A DNA stretch of 64,000 nt, taken from Clostridiales bacterium (GTDB lineage: Bacteria > Bacillota > Sulfobacillia > RBS10-35). Position 1 is the stretch's first letter. Each line of letters begins with the position of its first letter. Below are positions 1 to 10,249 of this stretch, in pieces. A program made the position numbers and the translations under genes. Location of the stretch: the NCBI GenBank assembly GCA_018729555.1, contig JAHHQG010000030.1, forward strand, positions 62,001 through 126,000, written 5' to 3'. The notes below the pieces were generated by a model, which was not told the origin of the DNA, searched no databases, and saw only the letters and a program-made list of their open reading frames with translations.

Positions 1-1296
1 CAGATCAGCCCCCTCTCCCAGATGTTGGTCATCACCTTCCTCATGCACGCCAGCGCCGCCACGGGCCTGGCGGCGGGCATCGCCTTCATCCGGGGTCTGA
101 CGGGCCGGCCCCTGGGGAATTTCTGGTGGGATCTCATCAAAGCATCCCTGCGGGTCCTCTGGCCGGCTTCCCTTTTGGTGAGCCTCCTCCTCGTCTCCCA
201 GGGGGTGCCCCAGACCTTCACCTTCGTGCGGGAGGCCCACACCCTGGAAGGACCCCTCCAGACCGTCCTCACAGGCCCCATCGCCAGCTTTGAGAGCATC
301 AAGCACCTGGGGACCAATGGAGGCGGCTACTTCAACGCCAACGCCGCCCACCCCTTCGAAAACCCCACCCCCTTCACCAACCTCCTCCACATGCTCTCCA
401 TGATGTGGATCCCCGTCGCCCTCCTCTTCACCTTCGGCCATGCCGCCCAAAACCGGAGGCTTCCCTGGGTCCTCTTCGGCGCCGCGGGGATCATCTTCGT
501 GGGGCTCCACGGGCTCCTCCTCCATGCCGAAGGTTCCGGGAACCCCCTCATCCACCAGCTGGGGATCGCCGGCCCCAACTGGGAGGGGAAGGAGGTCCGC
601 TTCGGGATAGAGGGGACCAGCCTCTTTGTGAGCGTCACCACCGGAGCCACCACCGGATCGGTGGATAGCGCCCACGGAAGCCTCATGCCCTGGGGCCAGC
701 TGGTGCCCCTTTTGCAGATGATGCTCAACGCCGTCTTCGGGGGCATCGGGGTGGGGGCCATGAACCTTTTGGCCATGGCCCTCCTGACGGTCTTCCTCAT
801 CGGCCTCATGGTGGGGCGTACCCCGGAGTTTTTGGGGCGGAAGGTGGAGCAGCGGGAGATGGCTCTCTTGGCGGCTGTCATCCTCATCCACCCCGTCATC
901 ATCCTTATCCCCACAGCCCTCGCCCTCTCCCTGCCCCAGGGCGTCGAGGGCCTGACGGCCTCCACCTTCCAAGGGCTCACCCAGGCCCTTTACGAATACA
1001 CGTCGGCCGCCGCCAACAACGGCTCCGGCATGGGCATCAACGGAGATCAGCCCTTCTGGAACGTCAGCACCGGCCTGGTGATGCTCCTCGGCCGCTACCC
1101 GTCCATCGTCCTCCTCTTGGCCGTGGCCGACAGCCTGCGGAAGAAGAAGGCCGCCCCCTTGGGGCCGGGGTCCCTCCGCCTGGATACAGGCCTTTTCGCC
1201 GGCATTCTGGCCTTCATGATGCTCCTTTTGGGCGCCTTAAACTTCTTCCCGGCCCTGGCTCTGGGTCCCCTGGCCCAAGCCTTCATGCTTCCTTAA
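1..1296 (+). CDS. kdpA: Potassium-transporting P-type ATPase subunit A, 5' end outside window
   Basis: This is the potassium channel-like subunit of the KdpFABC high-affinity K+ pump in the cytoplasmic membrane. The frame is open from base 1 and about 431 residues are visible. The family is usually about 560 residues, so roughly the first 130 are missing upstream. Selectivity-filter loops are recognisable: [10 protein letters not shown] near base 313 and [14 protein letters not shown] near base 1005. Hydrophobic helices continue to the C-terminus. The stop at 1294-1296 is followed by AAAGGAGG, the ribosome site of kdpB, so the genes form one operon. The promoter and any kdpF lie outside the window. 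Confidence 0.97.
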   Translation, partial: QISPLSQMLVITFLMHASAATGLAAGIAFIRGLTGRPLGNFWWDLIKASLRVLWPASLLVSLLLVSQGVPQTFTFVREAHTLEGPLQTVLTGPIASFESIKHLGTNGGGYFNANAAHPFENPTPFTNLLHMLSMMWIPVALLFTFGHAAQNRRLPWVLFGAAGIIFVGLHGLLLHAEGSGNPLIHQLGIAGPNWEGKEVRFGIEGTSLFVSVTTGATTGSVDSAHGSLMPWGQLVPLLQMMLNAVFGGIGVGAMNLLAMALLTVFLIGLMVGRTPEFLGRKVEQREMALLAAVILIHPVIILIPTALALSLPQGVEGLTASTFQGLTQALYEYTSAAANNGSGMGINGDQPFWNVSTGLVMLLGRYPSIVLLLAVADSLRKKKAAPLGPGSLRLDTGLFAGILAFMMLLLGALNFFPALALGPLAQAFMLP

Positions 1297-1309
1297 AGGA
1301 GGTGGTGCC

Positions 1310-3307
1310 ATGCCTTACCTGGGAGCCTTGAAAGTCGCCCTGTCCAAGCTGAATCCCCTCTACCTTTGGCGAAACCCCGTCCTTTTGACGGTGGAAGCCG
1401 GAGCCCTCTGGGCCACCTACGAAGCCCTCTTTACCCCCCAGGGCGGCCCCTTCCCCCTCCTCGTCGCCGTCATCCTCTGGCTGACGGTGCTCCTCGGCAC
1501 CTGGGCCGAATCCTTGGCCGAAGCCCAGGGCAAGGCCCGGGCGGAAAGCCTCCGGCGCACCCGCCAGGAAACCATGGCCAAAAAGCTGACGGGGAAGGAC
1601 CGGGAGTACCGGCTGGTGCCGGCCTCCAGCCTGCGGAAGGGGGACCGGGTCCTGGTGGAAGCCGGCGACATCATCCCCGGCGACGGCACCGTCCTGGAGG
1701 GCATCGCCACCGTGGACGAATCGGCCATCACCGGTGAATCGGCCCCCGTTCTCAAAGAACCGGGAACCGACGTGGCTTCCAGCGTCACCGCCGGCACCCA
1801 GGTGGTGAGCGACTGGCTCATCATCCAGATCGACGTCAACCCGGGGGAAAGCTACCTGGACCACATGATCCGCCTGGTGGAAGGCGCCACCCGCAAGCCC
1901 ACCCCCAACGAACAGGCCCTCCAGGTCCTCCTCGTCGCCCTCACCCTCATCTTCGCCCTGGTGGTGCTGACCCTCTGGCCCTTGGCCCGCTTCCTCGGGG
2001 CTACCCTCGACCCCGTCTACGGCATCGCCCTCTATGTCTGCCTCATCCCCACCACCATCGCCGCCCTCCTCAGCGCCGTGGGCATCGCCGGGATGAACCG
2101 GGTGGCCCAGTTCAACGTCCTCGCCTTGAGCGGCCGGGCCGTGGAAGCCGCGGGGGATGTGGACGTCCTCCTCCTGGACAAGACGGGCACCATCACCTAC
2201 GGCCACCGGATGGCCGCCCAGTTCATCCCCGTGGGCGGCCACAGCGAGATGGAGCTCATCGCCGCCGCCCTGCGGACATCGGTGGCCGACGAAACCCCCG
2301 AAGGCCGCTCCATCGTGGCCCTGGCCCGGGAAAAAGGCGTCCTCCCCGGGGAAGAATCCCCCGGCACCACCTTCATCCCCTTTGCGGCGGAAACCCGCAT
2401 GAGCGGCATCGACACCCCCGACGGCCTTCGACTCCGGAAAGGCGCCGCCGATGCCGTGGAAGCGTGGGTGAAGGCGCAGGGAGGCACCATCCCCCCCGAC
2501 CTCCAGGCCGCCGTGGAGAAAGTCTCCCTAGAGGGAGGAACGCCGCTGGTGGTGGCCCAGAACCAAGAGATCCTGGGGGTCATCTACCTCAAGGACACGG
2601 TCAAGGAGGGCCTCAAGGAGCGGTTTGCCGAGCTTCGGAAGATGGGCGTCCGGACCATCATGTGCACCGGCGACAACCGCCTCACCGCCGCCACCATCGC
2701 CCGGGAAGTGGGGGTGGACGAATACCTGGCGGAAGTCACCCCCGAAGCCAAGATGGAGAGGATCCGCAAGGAGCAGGCCGCCGGCCACCTGGTGGCCATG
2801 ACGGGGGACGGCACCAACGATGCCCCGGCCCTGGCCCTGGCCGATGTGGGCCTGGCCATGCAGAGCGGCACCCAGCCCGCCAAGGAGGCCGCCAACATGG
2901 TGGACCTGGACTCGGACCCCACCAAGCTCCTGGACGTCATCGCCATCGGCAAGCAGCTCCTCATCACCCGGGGCGCCCTCACCACCTTTTCCATCGCCAA
3001 CGATGTGGCCAAGTACTTCGCCATCCTGCCGGCCCTTTTGGCCCCCGGCATCCCCGCCCTTGAGGCCTTGAACATCATGCACCTCCACTCCCCCCAGGCG
3101 GCCATCCTCTCGGCCGTCCTCTTCAACGCCCTCATCATCCCGGCCCTCATCCCCCTGGCTTTGAGGGGCGTCAGGTACCGGCCCGCCCCCGCTCAGGCCC
3201 TCTTGGTCCGGAACATGGCCCTTTACGGGGTGGGGGGCGTCCTCCTCCCCTTTTTCGGCATCAAGCTTTTGGACCTGCTGGTGACGGCCGTGGGGGTGGT
3301 GCCGTGA
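1310..3307 (+). CDS. kdpB: Potassium-transporting P-type ATPase subunit B
   Basis: This is the catalytic subunit that hydrolyses ATP for the Kdp K+ pump; 665 residues, close to the family norm. Visible P-type ATPase motifs are TGES at about residue 141 (actuator), DKTGT at about 290 with the phosphorylated aspartate, and [10 protein letters not shown] at about 499. Membrane helices lie at the N-terminus, between the actuator and phosphorylation domains, and at the C-terminus. The ATG follows GGAGGTGGTGCC. The stop overlaps the kdpC start by four bases (GTGA), consistent with translational coupling. Confidence 0.98.
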   Translation: MPYLGALKVALSKLNPLYLWRNPVLLTVEAGALWATYEALFTPQGGPFPLLVAVILWLTVLLGTWAESLAEAQGKARAESLRRTRQETMAKKLTGKDREYRLVPASSLRKGDRVLVEAGDIIPGDGTVLEGIATVDESAITGESAPVLKEPGTDVASSVTAGTQVVSDWLIIQIDVNPGESYLDHMIRLVEGATRKPTPNEQALQVLLVALTLIFALVVLTLWPLARFLGATLDPVYGIALYVCLIPTTIAALLSAVGIAGMNRVAQFNVLALSGRAVEAAGDVDVLLLDKTGTITYGHRMAAQFIPVGGHSEMELIAAALRTSVADETPEGRSIVALAREKGVLPGEESPGTTFIPFAAETRMSGIDTPDGLRLRKGAADAVEAWVKAQGGTIPPDLQAAVEKVSLEGGTPLVVAQNQEILGVIYLKDTVKEGLKERFAELRKMGVRTIMCTGDNRLTAATIAREVGVDEYLAEVTPEAKMERIRKEQAAGHLVAMTGDGTNDAPALALADVGLAMQSGTQPAKEAANMVDLDSDPTKLLDVIAIGKQLLITRGALTTFSIANDVAKYFAILPALLAPGIPALEALNIMHLHSPQAAILSAVLFNALIIPALIPLALRGVRYRPAPAQALLVRNMALYGVGGVLLPFFGIKLLDLLVTAVGVVP

Positions 3308-3873
3308 AGGGCGAACTCTGGCGGAGCCTCCGCGCCGCCCTCCTCTTCTTCCTCGCCACCGGGGTTCTCCTCCCCCTTTTGACCACCGGCCTGGCGGAGG
3401 TGTTCTTCCCCCGCCAGGCCCAGGGAAGCCTCCTCTACGATGACGAGGGTATCCTTCGGGGATCTCGACTCATCGGCCAGGCCTTCACCGGGCCCCAGTG
3501 GTTCCACGGCCGGCCCTCCGCCTCCGGCTACGATCCCCTGGATTCGGGGTCCCCCCAGCTGGGCCCCCTGGATCCCCGGCGGCTGGAAGCGGCCCGGAAG
3601 GCCCAGGAAAGGTGGACGGCCGACCATCCCGGGATCCCCATCCCACCCGAACTGGCGGCCCTTTCCGCTTCGGGTCTCGACCCCCACATCACCCGCGAAG
3701 CAGCCTTGGCCCAGGTGCCCCGCATCGCCCGGGAACGGGGCATCCCCGAGGAGGAACTCATCCGCCTGGTGGACAGCCTCACGGAACGGAGCTTTGGCTT
3801 TTTGGGAAACCCTCCTCGAGTGAACGTCCTCCTCTTAAACTGGAAACTGGCCCAGCTTTCAGGAAGACCCTGA
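3304..3873 (+). CDS. kdpC: Potassium-transporting ATPase subunit C
   Basis: This is the small subunit of the Kdp complex that assists ATP binding by KdpB; 189 residues, normal length. One N-terminal membrane helix (about residues 10-33) is followed by an extracytoplasmic domain. The family signatures [10 protein letters not shown] and [12 protein letters not shown] are visible. The start is GTG at 3304, sharing four bases with the kdpB stop. The gene ends 19 bases before the short kdpD. Confidence 0.96.
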   Translation: MKGELWRSLRAALLFFLATGVLLPLLTTGLAEVFFPRQAQGSLLYDDEGILRGSRLIGQAFTGPQWFHGRPSASGYDPLDSGSPQLGPLDPRRLEAARKAQERWTADHPGIPIPPELAALSASGLDPHITREAALAQVPRIARERGIPEEELIRLVDSLTERSFGFLGNPPRVNVLLLNWKLAQLSGRP

Positions 3874-3892
3874 GGGCCGGAGGAGGAACCCC

Positions 3893-5026
3893 ATGGCCGG
3901 CGACGAAACCCGCCTTCAGCCCGACGAAGCCCTGCGGGAAGCCCAGAAGGCCAAAAAGGGCCGCCACCGCATCTACCTGGGCTATGCCGCCGGGGTGGGG
4001 AAGACCTACGCCATGCTCCGGGAAGGCAACCGCCTCCTCCAGCAGGGGCAGCGGGTGGTCATCGGGGTGCTGGAGCACCACGGCCGCCAGGAGACCCTGG
4101 ACCAGGTGGGTGATCTCCCCATCATCCCCAAAAAGCGCATCCCCTACAAAGGCGTCATCCTCGAAGAGATGGACCTGGACGCCATCTTGGCCCTCCACCC
4201 CGACTGGGTCCTGGTGGACGAGCTGGCCCACACCAACGTTCCCGGCTCCCGCAACACCTACCGTTACCAGGACGTCCAGGAACTGCTGGAAGCCGGCATC
4301 AACGTCATGTCCACCGTCAACATCCAGCATGTGGAGAGCCTCAACGACATCATCAGCCGCATCACCGACGTGGAAGTGCGGGAAACCTTCCCCGACTGGG
4401 TCCTGGACCAGGCGGACGAGATCATCCTCGTGGATATCCCTCCGGAAGTTCTGGAAGAGCGCCTCCGCCAGGGGAAAGTCTACGATCCCCAGAGGGCCCA
4501 GCGGGCCCTCAAGAACTTCTTCCGCAAGGGAAACCTCCTCGCGTTAAGGGAGCTCACCCTCCGCAAAGTGGCCCAGGAGATGGACGATCTCCTGGGGGAC
4601 TACCGCAAGGATGAGCAGATCGAGGAAACCTGGGCCACCTCCGACCGGATCCTGGTGGCCATCACCCCGCAGGAATCCTCCCGAGCCCTCATCCGGGCGG
4701 GTTGGCGGGTCGCCCAGCGCCTCAAGGGGGACCTCTACGTTGTCCACGTTCGCCAGAGGCCCCTCACGGAGGAAGAGGAGGGCACCTTAGACCGCCTTAT
4801 GGATTGGGCCCGAAAGCTGGGGGCCACCGTCCGCCAGGTGGAACACCGGGATCTGGTGGAGGGCCTTCTCCAGGTGGTGGAGGAAGAGGAGATCACCCAG
4901 CTGGTCATCGGGGCTTCGCGGCCATCCCGCTGGCAGGAGATCCTCTACGGCTCTCCCATCACCCGCATCCTCCGCAAGCACCCCCAGCTGGATCTCCTCG
5001 TCGTCTCCGACCGCACCCGGGATTAG
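3893..5026 (+). CDS. kdpD: Short KdpD-like sensor protein (KdpD N-terminal and USP domains only)
   Basis: This 377-residue protein has the KdpD N-terminal domain with Walker A GYAAGVGKTYAML (about residue 24) and the conserved DELAHTNVPGSRN region (about 117), followed by a universal-stress-type domain from about residue 245. The transmembrane segments, GAF region and histidine kinase of full-length KdpD (about 900 residues) are absent, and no response regulator follows. Its start has a good ribosome site (GGAGGAGG). Such short forms are known next to kdpABC in some Firmicutes and Deinococci. I infer it senses a signal and acts on the pump or an unlinked kinase. The stop overlaps the convergent mutM stop. 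Confidence 0.9.
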   Translation: MAGDETRLQPDEALREAQKAKKGRHRIYLGYAAGVGKTYAMLREGNRLLQQGQRVVIGVLEHHGRQETLDQVGDLPIIPKKRIPYKGVILEEMDLDAILALHPDWVLVDELAHTNVPGSRNTYRYQDVQELLEAGINVMSTVNIQHVESLNDIISRITDVEVRETFPDWVLDQADEIILVDIPPEVLEERLRQGKVYDPQRAQRALKNFFRKGNLLALRELTLRKVAQEMDDLLGDYRKDEQIEETWATSDRILVAITPQESSRALIRAGWRVAQRLKGDLYVVHVRQRPLTEEEEGTLDRLMDWARKLGATVRQVEHRDLVEGLLQVVEEEEITQLVIGASRPSRWQEILYGSPITRILRKHPQLDLLVVSDRTRD

Positions 5027-5820
5027 ACCTGACACGCGGGACAAAAGGTGCTCCCCCGTCCCGCCACCACATCCCGCCGAAGGGGCGTGTTGCAGCGCGG
5101 GCAGGGCTCCCCCTTTCGCCCATAGACCGATAGCCGCCGGGCAAACCGGCCTTCTTCCCCCAGAGCATCTTGGAAGTGGCGAAAGGTGGTGCCGCCCCAC
5201 AAAAGGGCCTCTTCCATGACTTCCCGCAAGGCCTGAAGGAGCCTTTCGGCTTCTTTTGGGCTAAGGGACATCCCCGGCCTTCCGGGCCGGATCCCGGCGC
5301 GAAAGAGGGCCTCGTCGGCGTAGATGTTCCCCACCCCGGAGAGGATCCTTTGGTTGAGGAGGAGGGCCTTGATGGGTGCCCGGCGCCGCCGCCACTCCGC
5401 CAAGACCGCCTCCCCGGCGTCAAAGGGATCAGGCCCCAGGCCGTCCCACGGGGCCGGGGACCCCGGCGAAAGGAGATAGCACCGGCCGAACTTCCTCGGG
5501 TCCCAGAAGAGGAGGTGGCCCCGGGTGAGGGCCAGGTGAAGGTGGAGATGCTGGCCGGGAAAGGGGGGCCCTTCCCGGTAGAGGAGGCGGCCCGACATCC
5601 TGAGGTGAAAGCCCAGGACAAGGCCGCCTTCCGCCTCCATGAGGATGTATTTTCCCCGGCGCTCCACCGACCGAAAGGGCTTTCCCTTGAGGGCCTGCCA
5701 TAGAGACCCCTCCCCCACAAGGACGTGGGGCGAAAGGCGGAGGATGCCCTCCACCGCCTCCCCCAGGACCACCGGGCGGAGGCTTCTCACCACCTGCTCC
5801 ACTTCGGGAAGCTCAGGCAC
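5023..5820 (-). CDS. mutM: Formamidopyrimidine-DNA glycosylase
   Basis: This is the base-excision repair enzyme that removes 8-oxoguanine and nicks the abasic site. The protein has 265 residues and begins PELPEVE, so the catalytic proline is the residue after the initiator. The C-terminal zinc finger reads CPRCN ... CPAC. The start is GTG at 5820, which lies inside the last codons of polA (8-base overlap), so polA and mutM are coupled, as in many Firmicutes. The 3' end overlaps the convergent kdpD by four bases. Confidence 0.97.
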   Translation of the reverse strand: MPELPEVEQVVRSLRPVVLGEAVEGILRLSPHVLVGEGSLWQALKGKPFRSVERRGKYILMEAEGGLVLGFHLRMSGRLLYREGPPFPGQHLHLHLALTRGHLLFWDPRKFGRCYLLSPGSPAPWDGLGPDPFDAGEAVLAEWRRRRAPIKALLLNQRILSGVGNIYADEALFRAGIRPGRPGMSLSPKEAERLLQALREVMEEALLWGGTTFRHFQDALGEEGRFARRLSVYGRKGEPCPRCNTPLRRDVVAGRGSTFCPACQV

Positions 5821-8395
5821 CGAGGTCCATAGCCTCCAGATCGGCCCAGCTGGGCCCCGCCGACACCTCCACCTGCAAGGGCACCTTCAGCTCCGCCACC
5901 GACGTCATGATGTCCCGGAGGAGCTTTCCCACGGCCTTGGCCTGATCTCGAGGCGCTTCCACCATGAGCTCATCGTGAACCTGGAGGATCAGGCCAGCGG
6001 AAGGGATCTCCCGCTGGAGCGCCTCTTCCACCTGGACCATGGCCATCTTGATGAGATCGGCCGCCGTCCCCTGGAGGGGCGTATTCATGGCCGCCCGCTC
6101 CGCCGCCTGCCGCCGTGCGTAATGGCGCGAGCGGATGTCGGGAAGGTAGCGGCGCCGGCCGAACAACGTCCGGACATACCCCTTTTCCCGGGCTTCCGCC
6201 ACGCTCTTCTCCAGATACCCCTTCACCTTGGGGTACTCCTCGAAGTAGGCGCGGATGAACCGGTGGGCCTCCTCCCGGGAAATCCCCAGGGTCCGGGCCA
6301 GCCCGTAATCGCTCATGCCGTAGATGATCCCGAAGTTCACCGCCTTGGCCGCCGACCGCTGAGCCGGCGTCACCTCGGCTTCGGGGATCCCCAGCACCTG
6401 GGCCGCCGTATGCCGGTGGATGTCGGCTCCCCGGCGGAAGGCCTCCAGGAGCTTGGGATCCTCCGAGAAATGGGCCAGAAGCCGGAGCTCGATCTGGGAG
6501 TAATCGGCCGAGATGAGAAGGTGATCCGGGGCGGCCACAAAGGCCTTCCGCAGCTGCCGGCCCACCTCTTCCCGCACGGGGATGTTCTGCAGGTTGGGAT
6601 CCACGCTGGAAAGGCGCCCGGTGGCGGCGATGGTCTGGCCAAAGGTGGTGTAGACCCGGCCCGTCTCCGGGTCCCGCCGCTCCATGAGGCCCACCACATA
6701 GGTGCTGAGGAGCTTCGCCAGGGTGCGGTGCTCCAGGACCTTTTGCGGCAGGGGATGGAGGGGCGCCAGGAACTCCAAGGTCTCGGCATCGGTGGAGTAG
6801 CCCGTCTTGGTCTTCTTTTGTGGCGGGAGGCCCAGCTTTTCGAAGAGGATCTTCCCCAGCTGCTGGGGGGACGCGATGGTAAAAGGTCCCCCCGCCAGCT
6901 CAAAGATCTCCTGTTCCAGCTCCTTCAGCCGGCCCTTAAAGTCCCTTTCCAGCCGCTTCAGGACCTCCAGATCCACCGCCACCCCCCGGGCCTCCATGCG
7001 GGCCAGGACCGCCAGGAGGGGGAGGTCGATCTTCTCCCAGACGTCCCAGAGCCCCGCCTCCTTGAGGGCCTCCGCCGCCTCCTCCCAGAGGGCCAAGGCC
7101 ACCTTGGCCTCATCCTCCAGGGTGTAGGTCTCCTTCTCCAGACCCTTTCCCAGGCGAGAGGCCATGTAGACGGCATCGTAGCGGGTGCGCCCCGGCTCCA
7201 GAAGATAGCCCGCCAGCTCCAGGTCAAAAAGGGGCGGGAGGGAAAGATCCTTTTCCCAGAAGTAGGCGCTCCGCAAGAGGGGCTTGAGGCCAAACCCCGC
7301 CAGGAGATGGCCCTCTCCCGCTCCTTTGACCCGCACCCAGGCGCCGGGGCGGGGCGGCACCGGCCGCCCTTCCCGGGTCCACACCCCCGCCCAACCGAAA
7401 AGGCCCTCGGCCGGAAAGGCGAGACCCGCAAAGCCCTCCCCTTTTTGCACCTCAAGAGGCTGGGGGAGCTGGTCCAGGGACGTCGCCTCCTTTTCTTTCG
7501 GCCCTTCCTCCTTTTCTGCCGGAACCATCTCTTCGTACCGGCGCCAGAGGCTCCGCATGTCGAGGCCTAAGAAAAAGGCCTGGGCTTCCTCCGAGCGGCG
7601 AAGCTTCAGCCGGAGGTCCTCCCAGTCCACCTCCAGGGGGACATCGAGGCGGATCTGCGCCAGCTCCCGGGACACCAACGCCTGCTCCTTTCCCTGGAGC
7701 AAGAGCTCCTTGGTCCTGCCCGCCACCTGATCTAAGTGGCGGTAGAGATCCTCCAGGGACCCGAAGGACTGGATGAGCTTTAAGGCCGTCTTTTCGCCGA
7801 TCCCCTTCACCCCGGGGATGTTGTCGGACGCATCTCCCATGAGAGCCTTCACGTCGATGAGCTGGGGCGGCTCCAGGCCATACCGCTGCCGGATCGTGGG
7901 GAGGTCCACCTCTTCCACCTCGGTGATGCCCTTTTTGGTGTAGACCACCCGGATGGCTTCATCCACCAGCTGAAAGGCATCCCGGTCGCCGGTGACGATG
8001 GTGACCTGAAGACCGTCTTTCTCCGCTCTTTTGCTGAGGGTCCCCAGGACGTCGTCGGCTTCGAAGCCTTCTTTTCCCACCCAGGGGATACCCAGAAGGG
8101 TAAGGCTCTTTTCCAAAAGCGCTTCCTGGCTCTTGAGATCTTCGGGCATGGGGGGCCGCTGGGCTTTGTACTCCTCATACACTTCGTCCCGGAAGGTCGC
8201 CCCCGGGCGATCCAGGACCACGGCCACGTAATCGGGCTCCCGCTCCTTGATGAAGCGCAAGAGCATGTTGAAAAAGCCCAAAAGGGCGTGGGTGGGCTGG
8301 CCGGAGGAGCTGGTGAGGGGCGGCAAGGCGTAATAAGCCCGGTGGAGGAGGCTGTGGCCGTCCACCAGGAGAAGATGACCTTTCGCCATCGTCAC
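5813..8395 (-). CDS. polA: DNA polymerase I
   Basis: An 860-residue family A polymerase for repair and Okazaki fragment maturation. The N-terminal 5'-3' nuclease domain (about 1-290) carries LLLVDGHSLLHRAYYALP and VTGDRDAFQLVDE. The middle domain lacks the DxE and other acidic motifs of an active 3'-5' exonuclease, as in Taq polymerase, so proofreading is probably absent. Polymerase motifs are DYSQIELRLL (about 633), KAVNFGIIYG and QVHDEL (about 806). The start GTG at 8395 overlaps the tatA stop by four bases; an ATG two codons later is an alternative. Confidence 0.98.
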   Translation of the reverse strand: MTMAKGHLLLVDGHSLLHRAYYALPPLTSSSGQPTHALLGFFNMLLRFIKEREPDYVAVVLDRPGATFRDEVYEEYKAQRPPMPEDLKSQEALLEKSLTLLGIPWVGKEGFEADDVLGTLSKRAEKDGLQVTIVTGDRDAFQLVDEAIRVVYTKKGITEVEEVDLPTIRQRYGLEPPQLIDVKALMGDASDNIPGVKGIGEKTALKLIQSFGSLEDLYRHLDQVAGRTKELLLQGKEQALVSRELAQIRLDVPLEVDWEDLRLKLRRSEEAQAFFLGLDMRSLWRRYEEMVPAEKEEGPKEKEATSLDQLPQPLEVQKGEGFAGLAFPAEGLFGWAGVWTREGRPVPPRPGAWVRVKGAGEGHLLAGFGLKPLLRSAYFWEKDLSLPPLFDLELAGYLLEPGRTRYDAVYMASRLGKGLEKETYTLEDEAKVALALWEEAAEALKEAGLWDVWEKIDLPLLAVLARMEARGVAVDLEVLKRLERDFKGRLKELEQEIFELAGGPFTIASPQQLGKILFEKLGLPPQKKTKTGYSTDAETLEFLAPLHPLPQKVLEHRTLAKLLSTYVVGLMERRDPETGRVYTTFGQTIAATGRLSSVDPNLQNIPVREEVGRQLRKAFVAAPDHLLISADYSQIELRLLAHFSEDPKLLEAFRRGADIHRHTAAQVLGIPEAEVTPAQRSAAKAVNFGIIYGMSDYGLARTLGISREEAHRFIRAYFEEYPKVKGYLEKSVAEAREKGYVRTLFGRRRYLPDIRSRHYARRQAAERAAMNTPLQGTAADLIKMAMVQVEEALQREIPSAGLILQVHDELMVEAPRDQAKAVGKLLRDIMTSVAELKVPLQVEVSAGPSWADLEAMDLGA

Positions 8396-8592
8396 CGTTC
8401 GACGGCATCCGCCTCGTCCGGGGCGGAGGCATCTTTCTCCGCTTTCGGCGCGCTGGCTCCGCTGAAGCTCTCTTTGAACTCCCGAAGGGCGCTTCCCAGG
8501 GAGCGGCCGATCTCGGGAAGGCGCTTAGGCCCAAAGAAGATGACCGCCAGGGCCAGGACCAAAAGCAGCTGCATCAAACTGGGGGTATGCAT
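8392..8592 (-). CDS. tatA: Sec-independent translocase protein TatA/TatE
   Basis: A 66-residue membrane protein with one N-terminal helix followed by the TatA hallmark FFGPKRLPEIGRSLG and an amphipathic helix, then a charged tail. It forms the pore component of the twin-arginine pathway for folded proteins. The ATG is preceded by AGAAGGAGGGG. No tatC is nearby. The stop overlaps the polA start. Confidence 0.95.
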   Translation of the reverse strand: MHTPSLMQLLLVLALAVIFFGPKRLPEIGRSLGSALREFKESFSGASAPKAEKDASAPDEADAVER

Positions 8593-8640
8593 TCCTTCCC
8601 CTCCTTCTGCCCTTAACAGTACTGCAGGAGGAAAGGGCCA

Positions 8641-9612
8641 TCAACGATCCGACAAAAAGGTGACTTCCACCTGGGCCCATTGGGCTGCCTGCCAGAGCTG
8701 GACCCTTTTTTCCTCCAAGGCTTCCCGTTCCGCCTCCGACGGCGCCGCAGGTTCCCCTTGCAAAAGGGCTTTCCATGCCCGCTCCGCCTGCCGCAGTTCC
8801 TCGTCCAGGGGGATGGCCTCCACCTTCAGCTCCTTCAGATGCCCCTGGTCCGCCAGGGTGGCCACCAGATCGTCCACCAGAGCCGAGGACACCTGCAACC
8901 GCAAACGGGCCCCTCCTTCCTCCGAAGCTTTCCCCTCCACCAGACGAGCTCCGAAGCGAGCAGCCGCCTTGAGGGTTCCGGCAAGGGAGCTCTCCACATC
9001 GGCGCTGGTCACCGTCACCCACACCAGCCGCTGGTAACGGGGAGGGTCGGTGGGGAAGAGAAGGGGCGCTTCTCCGGCTCCCTGAAGGGCGGCGGCCGGC
9101 GAGGCGGCCGCCCGCGATGCGACGGTCGCTTCCTTGTCGGGAGGCTGGTCCCCCTCCGCCCGGGCTTCGGAGGAAGCCCCTTCATCCACGGACAGGGGCT
9201 TTACGTCCTCCGCCGCAACTTCCGCCTCGGCATGGAGCTCCTTTGCCGGCTCAGGATGCCATGACGACCAGGCCAAGATCCCTCCCCCGGCCCCCGCCAG
9301 GAGGAGGAAAAAGGCGGCCACCGCCGCCAAGGCGACCTGCCAGCCCCGTCCCACCGCCCTTGCCGGGGCGGACCGGGCCGCCACCAGGGGGGCATAGCGA
9401 AAGAGGCGATCCCGCAAGGTGGCCTGAAAGTGGGGCGGAAGGGGCGGGAGGGGCAGCTGCCGCAGGGCTTCCTGCATCTGGCGCAGATCCTCCAGCTGCC
9501 GGGTGCAGTCAGGCTCCGACGCCAGGGCCAGCTCCACCCGGACCCGTTCTTCGGAGCTCACCTCGCCGTCGAGATAGGCGCTCAACAGTTCCGGCGGGAG
9601 GGAGCAGGTCAT
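8641..9612 (-). CDS. Membrane anti-sigma factor, RsiW-like, with degenerate zinc site
   Basis: This 323-residue protein starts with an anti-sigma fold (about residues 1-65; LLSAYLDGEVS). A single membrane helix (about 92-113) is followed by a long extracytoplasmic part ending in a coiled-coil-rich region. It starts just after the ECF sigma gene (TGA-G-ATG), so it is the expected antagonist of that sigma factor. The usual HxxxCxxC zinc motif reads ALASEPDC: the histidine and first cysteine are replaced and only the last cysteine remains. Release would be by regulated proteolysis if it follows the RsiW model, which is inference. Confidence 0.8.
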   Translation of the reverse strand: MTCSLPPELLSAYLDGEVSSEERVRVELALASEPDCTRQLEDLRQMQEALRQLPLPPLPPHFQATLRDRLFRYAPLVAARSAPARAVGRGWQVALAAVAAFFLLLAGAGGGILAWSSWHPEPAKELHAEAEVAAEDVKPLSVDEGASSEARAEGDQPPDKEATVASRAAASPAAALQGAGEAPLLFPTDPPRYQRLVWVTVTSADVESSLAGTLKAAARFGARLVEGKASEEGGARLRLQVSSALVDDLVATLADQGHLKELKVEAIPLDEELRQAERAWKALLQGEPAAPSEAEREALEEKRVQLWQAAQWAQVEVTFLSDR

Positions 9613-9613
9613 C

Positions 9614-10216
9614 TCATTCCACCTGCCTTTCCCCTTCCTGGACGGAAGATGACGGCAAAAGTTCCGCCATGAGGGCCCGCCGAAGGGCCATGCGGGCCCG
9701 ATGGAGGCGCGATTTCACCGTCCCCTCCGGGATCTGCAGCACCTGGGCGATGTCGGCGTAGCTCAACCCCTCCACGTCCCGCAGCACCAGAGGCACCCGG
9801 AACTCATCGGGGAGGGAGAGGAGGGCCCGTTCCAGCTCCGCCCGGTGCTCCTTGCGCAGCACCACCGCCTCCGGGCCGGGCTGGGGATCGGGCCAGTCGA
9901 CCTCTTCCAGGTCATCCCCTTGGGGGCGGATGTCCACCACCCTGGGCCGCCTTTGGCGGCGGCGGTACTCATCCAGGCAGACGTTGGTGGTGATGCGATG
10001 GAGCCATGTGCCGAAGGACGAATCGCCGCGGAAGGTGGGAAGGGAGAGGAAGGCCTTCAATAAGGCCTCCTGCGCCATATCGGCGGCATCTTCCGGATCC
10101 CCCGTCAGGCGGAGAGCCAGGTGGTAGACCTTCAGCTGGTGGCGGGCGATGAGTTCCTCAAAGGCCGCCACCTGCCCTTCTTGGGCCAGGCGCAGGAGCT
10201 CCTTTTCCGATACCAT
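9614..10216 (-). CDS. ECF RNA polymerase sigma factor (SigW/RpoE type)
   Basis: A 200-residue sigma-70 family factor. Region 2 (about 20-90) shows DAADMAQEALLKAF and GTWLHRITTN; region 4 (about 135-185) shows LPDEFRVPLVLRDVEG and the helix-turn-helix EGTVKSRLHRARMALRR. The next gene encodes its presumed anti-sigma. It lies 34 bases downstream of tRNA-Leu, so both could share a transcript. The regulon cannot be read from this window. Confidence 0.95.
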   Translation of the reverse strand: MVSEKELLRLAQEGQVAAFEELIARHQLKVYHLALRLTGDPEDAADMAQEALLKAFLSLPTFRGDSSFGTWLHRITTNVCLDEYRRRQRRPRVVDIRPQGDDLEEVDWPDPQPGPEAVVLRKEHRAELERALLSLPDEFRVPLVLRDVEGLSYADIAQVLQIPEGTVKSRLHRARMALRRALMAELLPSSSVQEGERQVE

Positions 10217-10249
10217 GAACCCTCACAATCCCTGGGATGGGCATAAAAA

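Noticed and set aside
1283-2242. A 319-residue minus-strand frame opposite kdpB
   Set aside because: Shadow of kdpB; Gly/Asp/Glu-rich with no family signature.
5639-7570. A 643-residue plus-strand frame opposite polA
   Set aside because: Composition is biased (Pro/Leu/Gly/His) and there is no recognisable motif; polA is unambiguous on the other strand.
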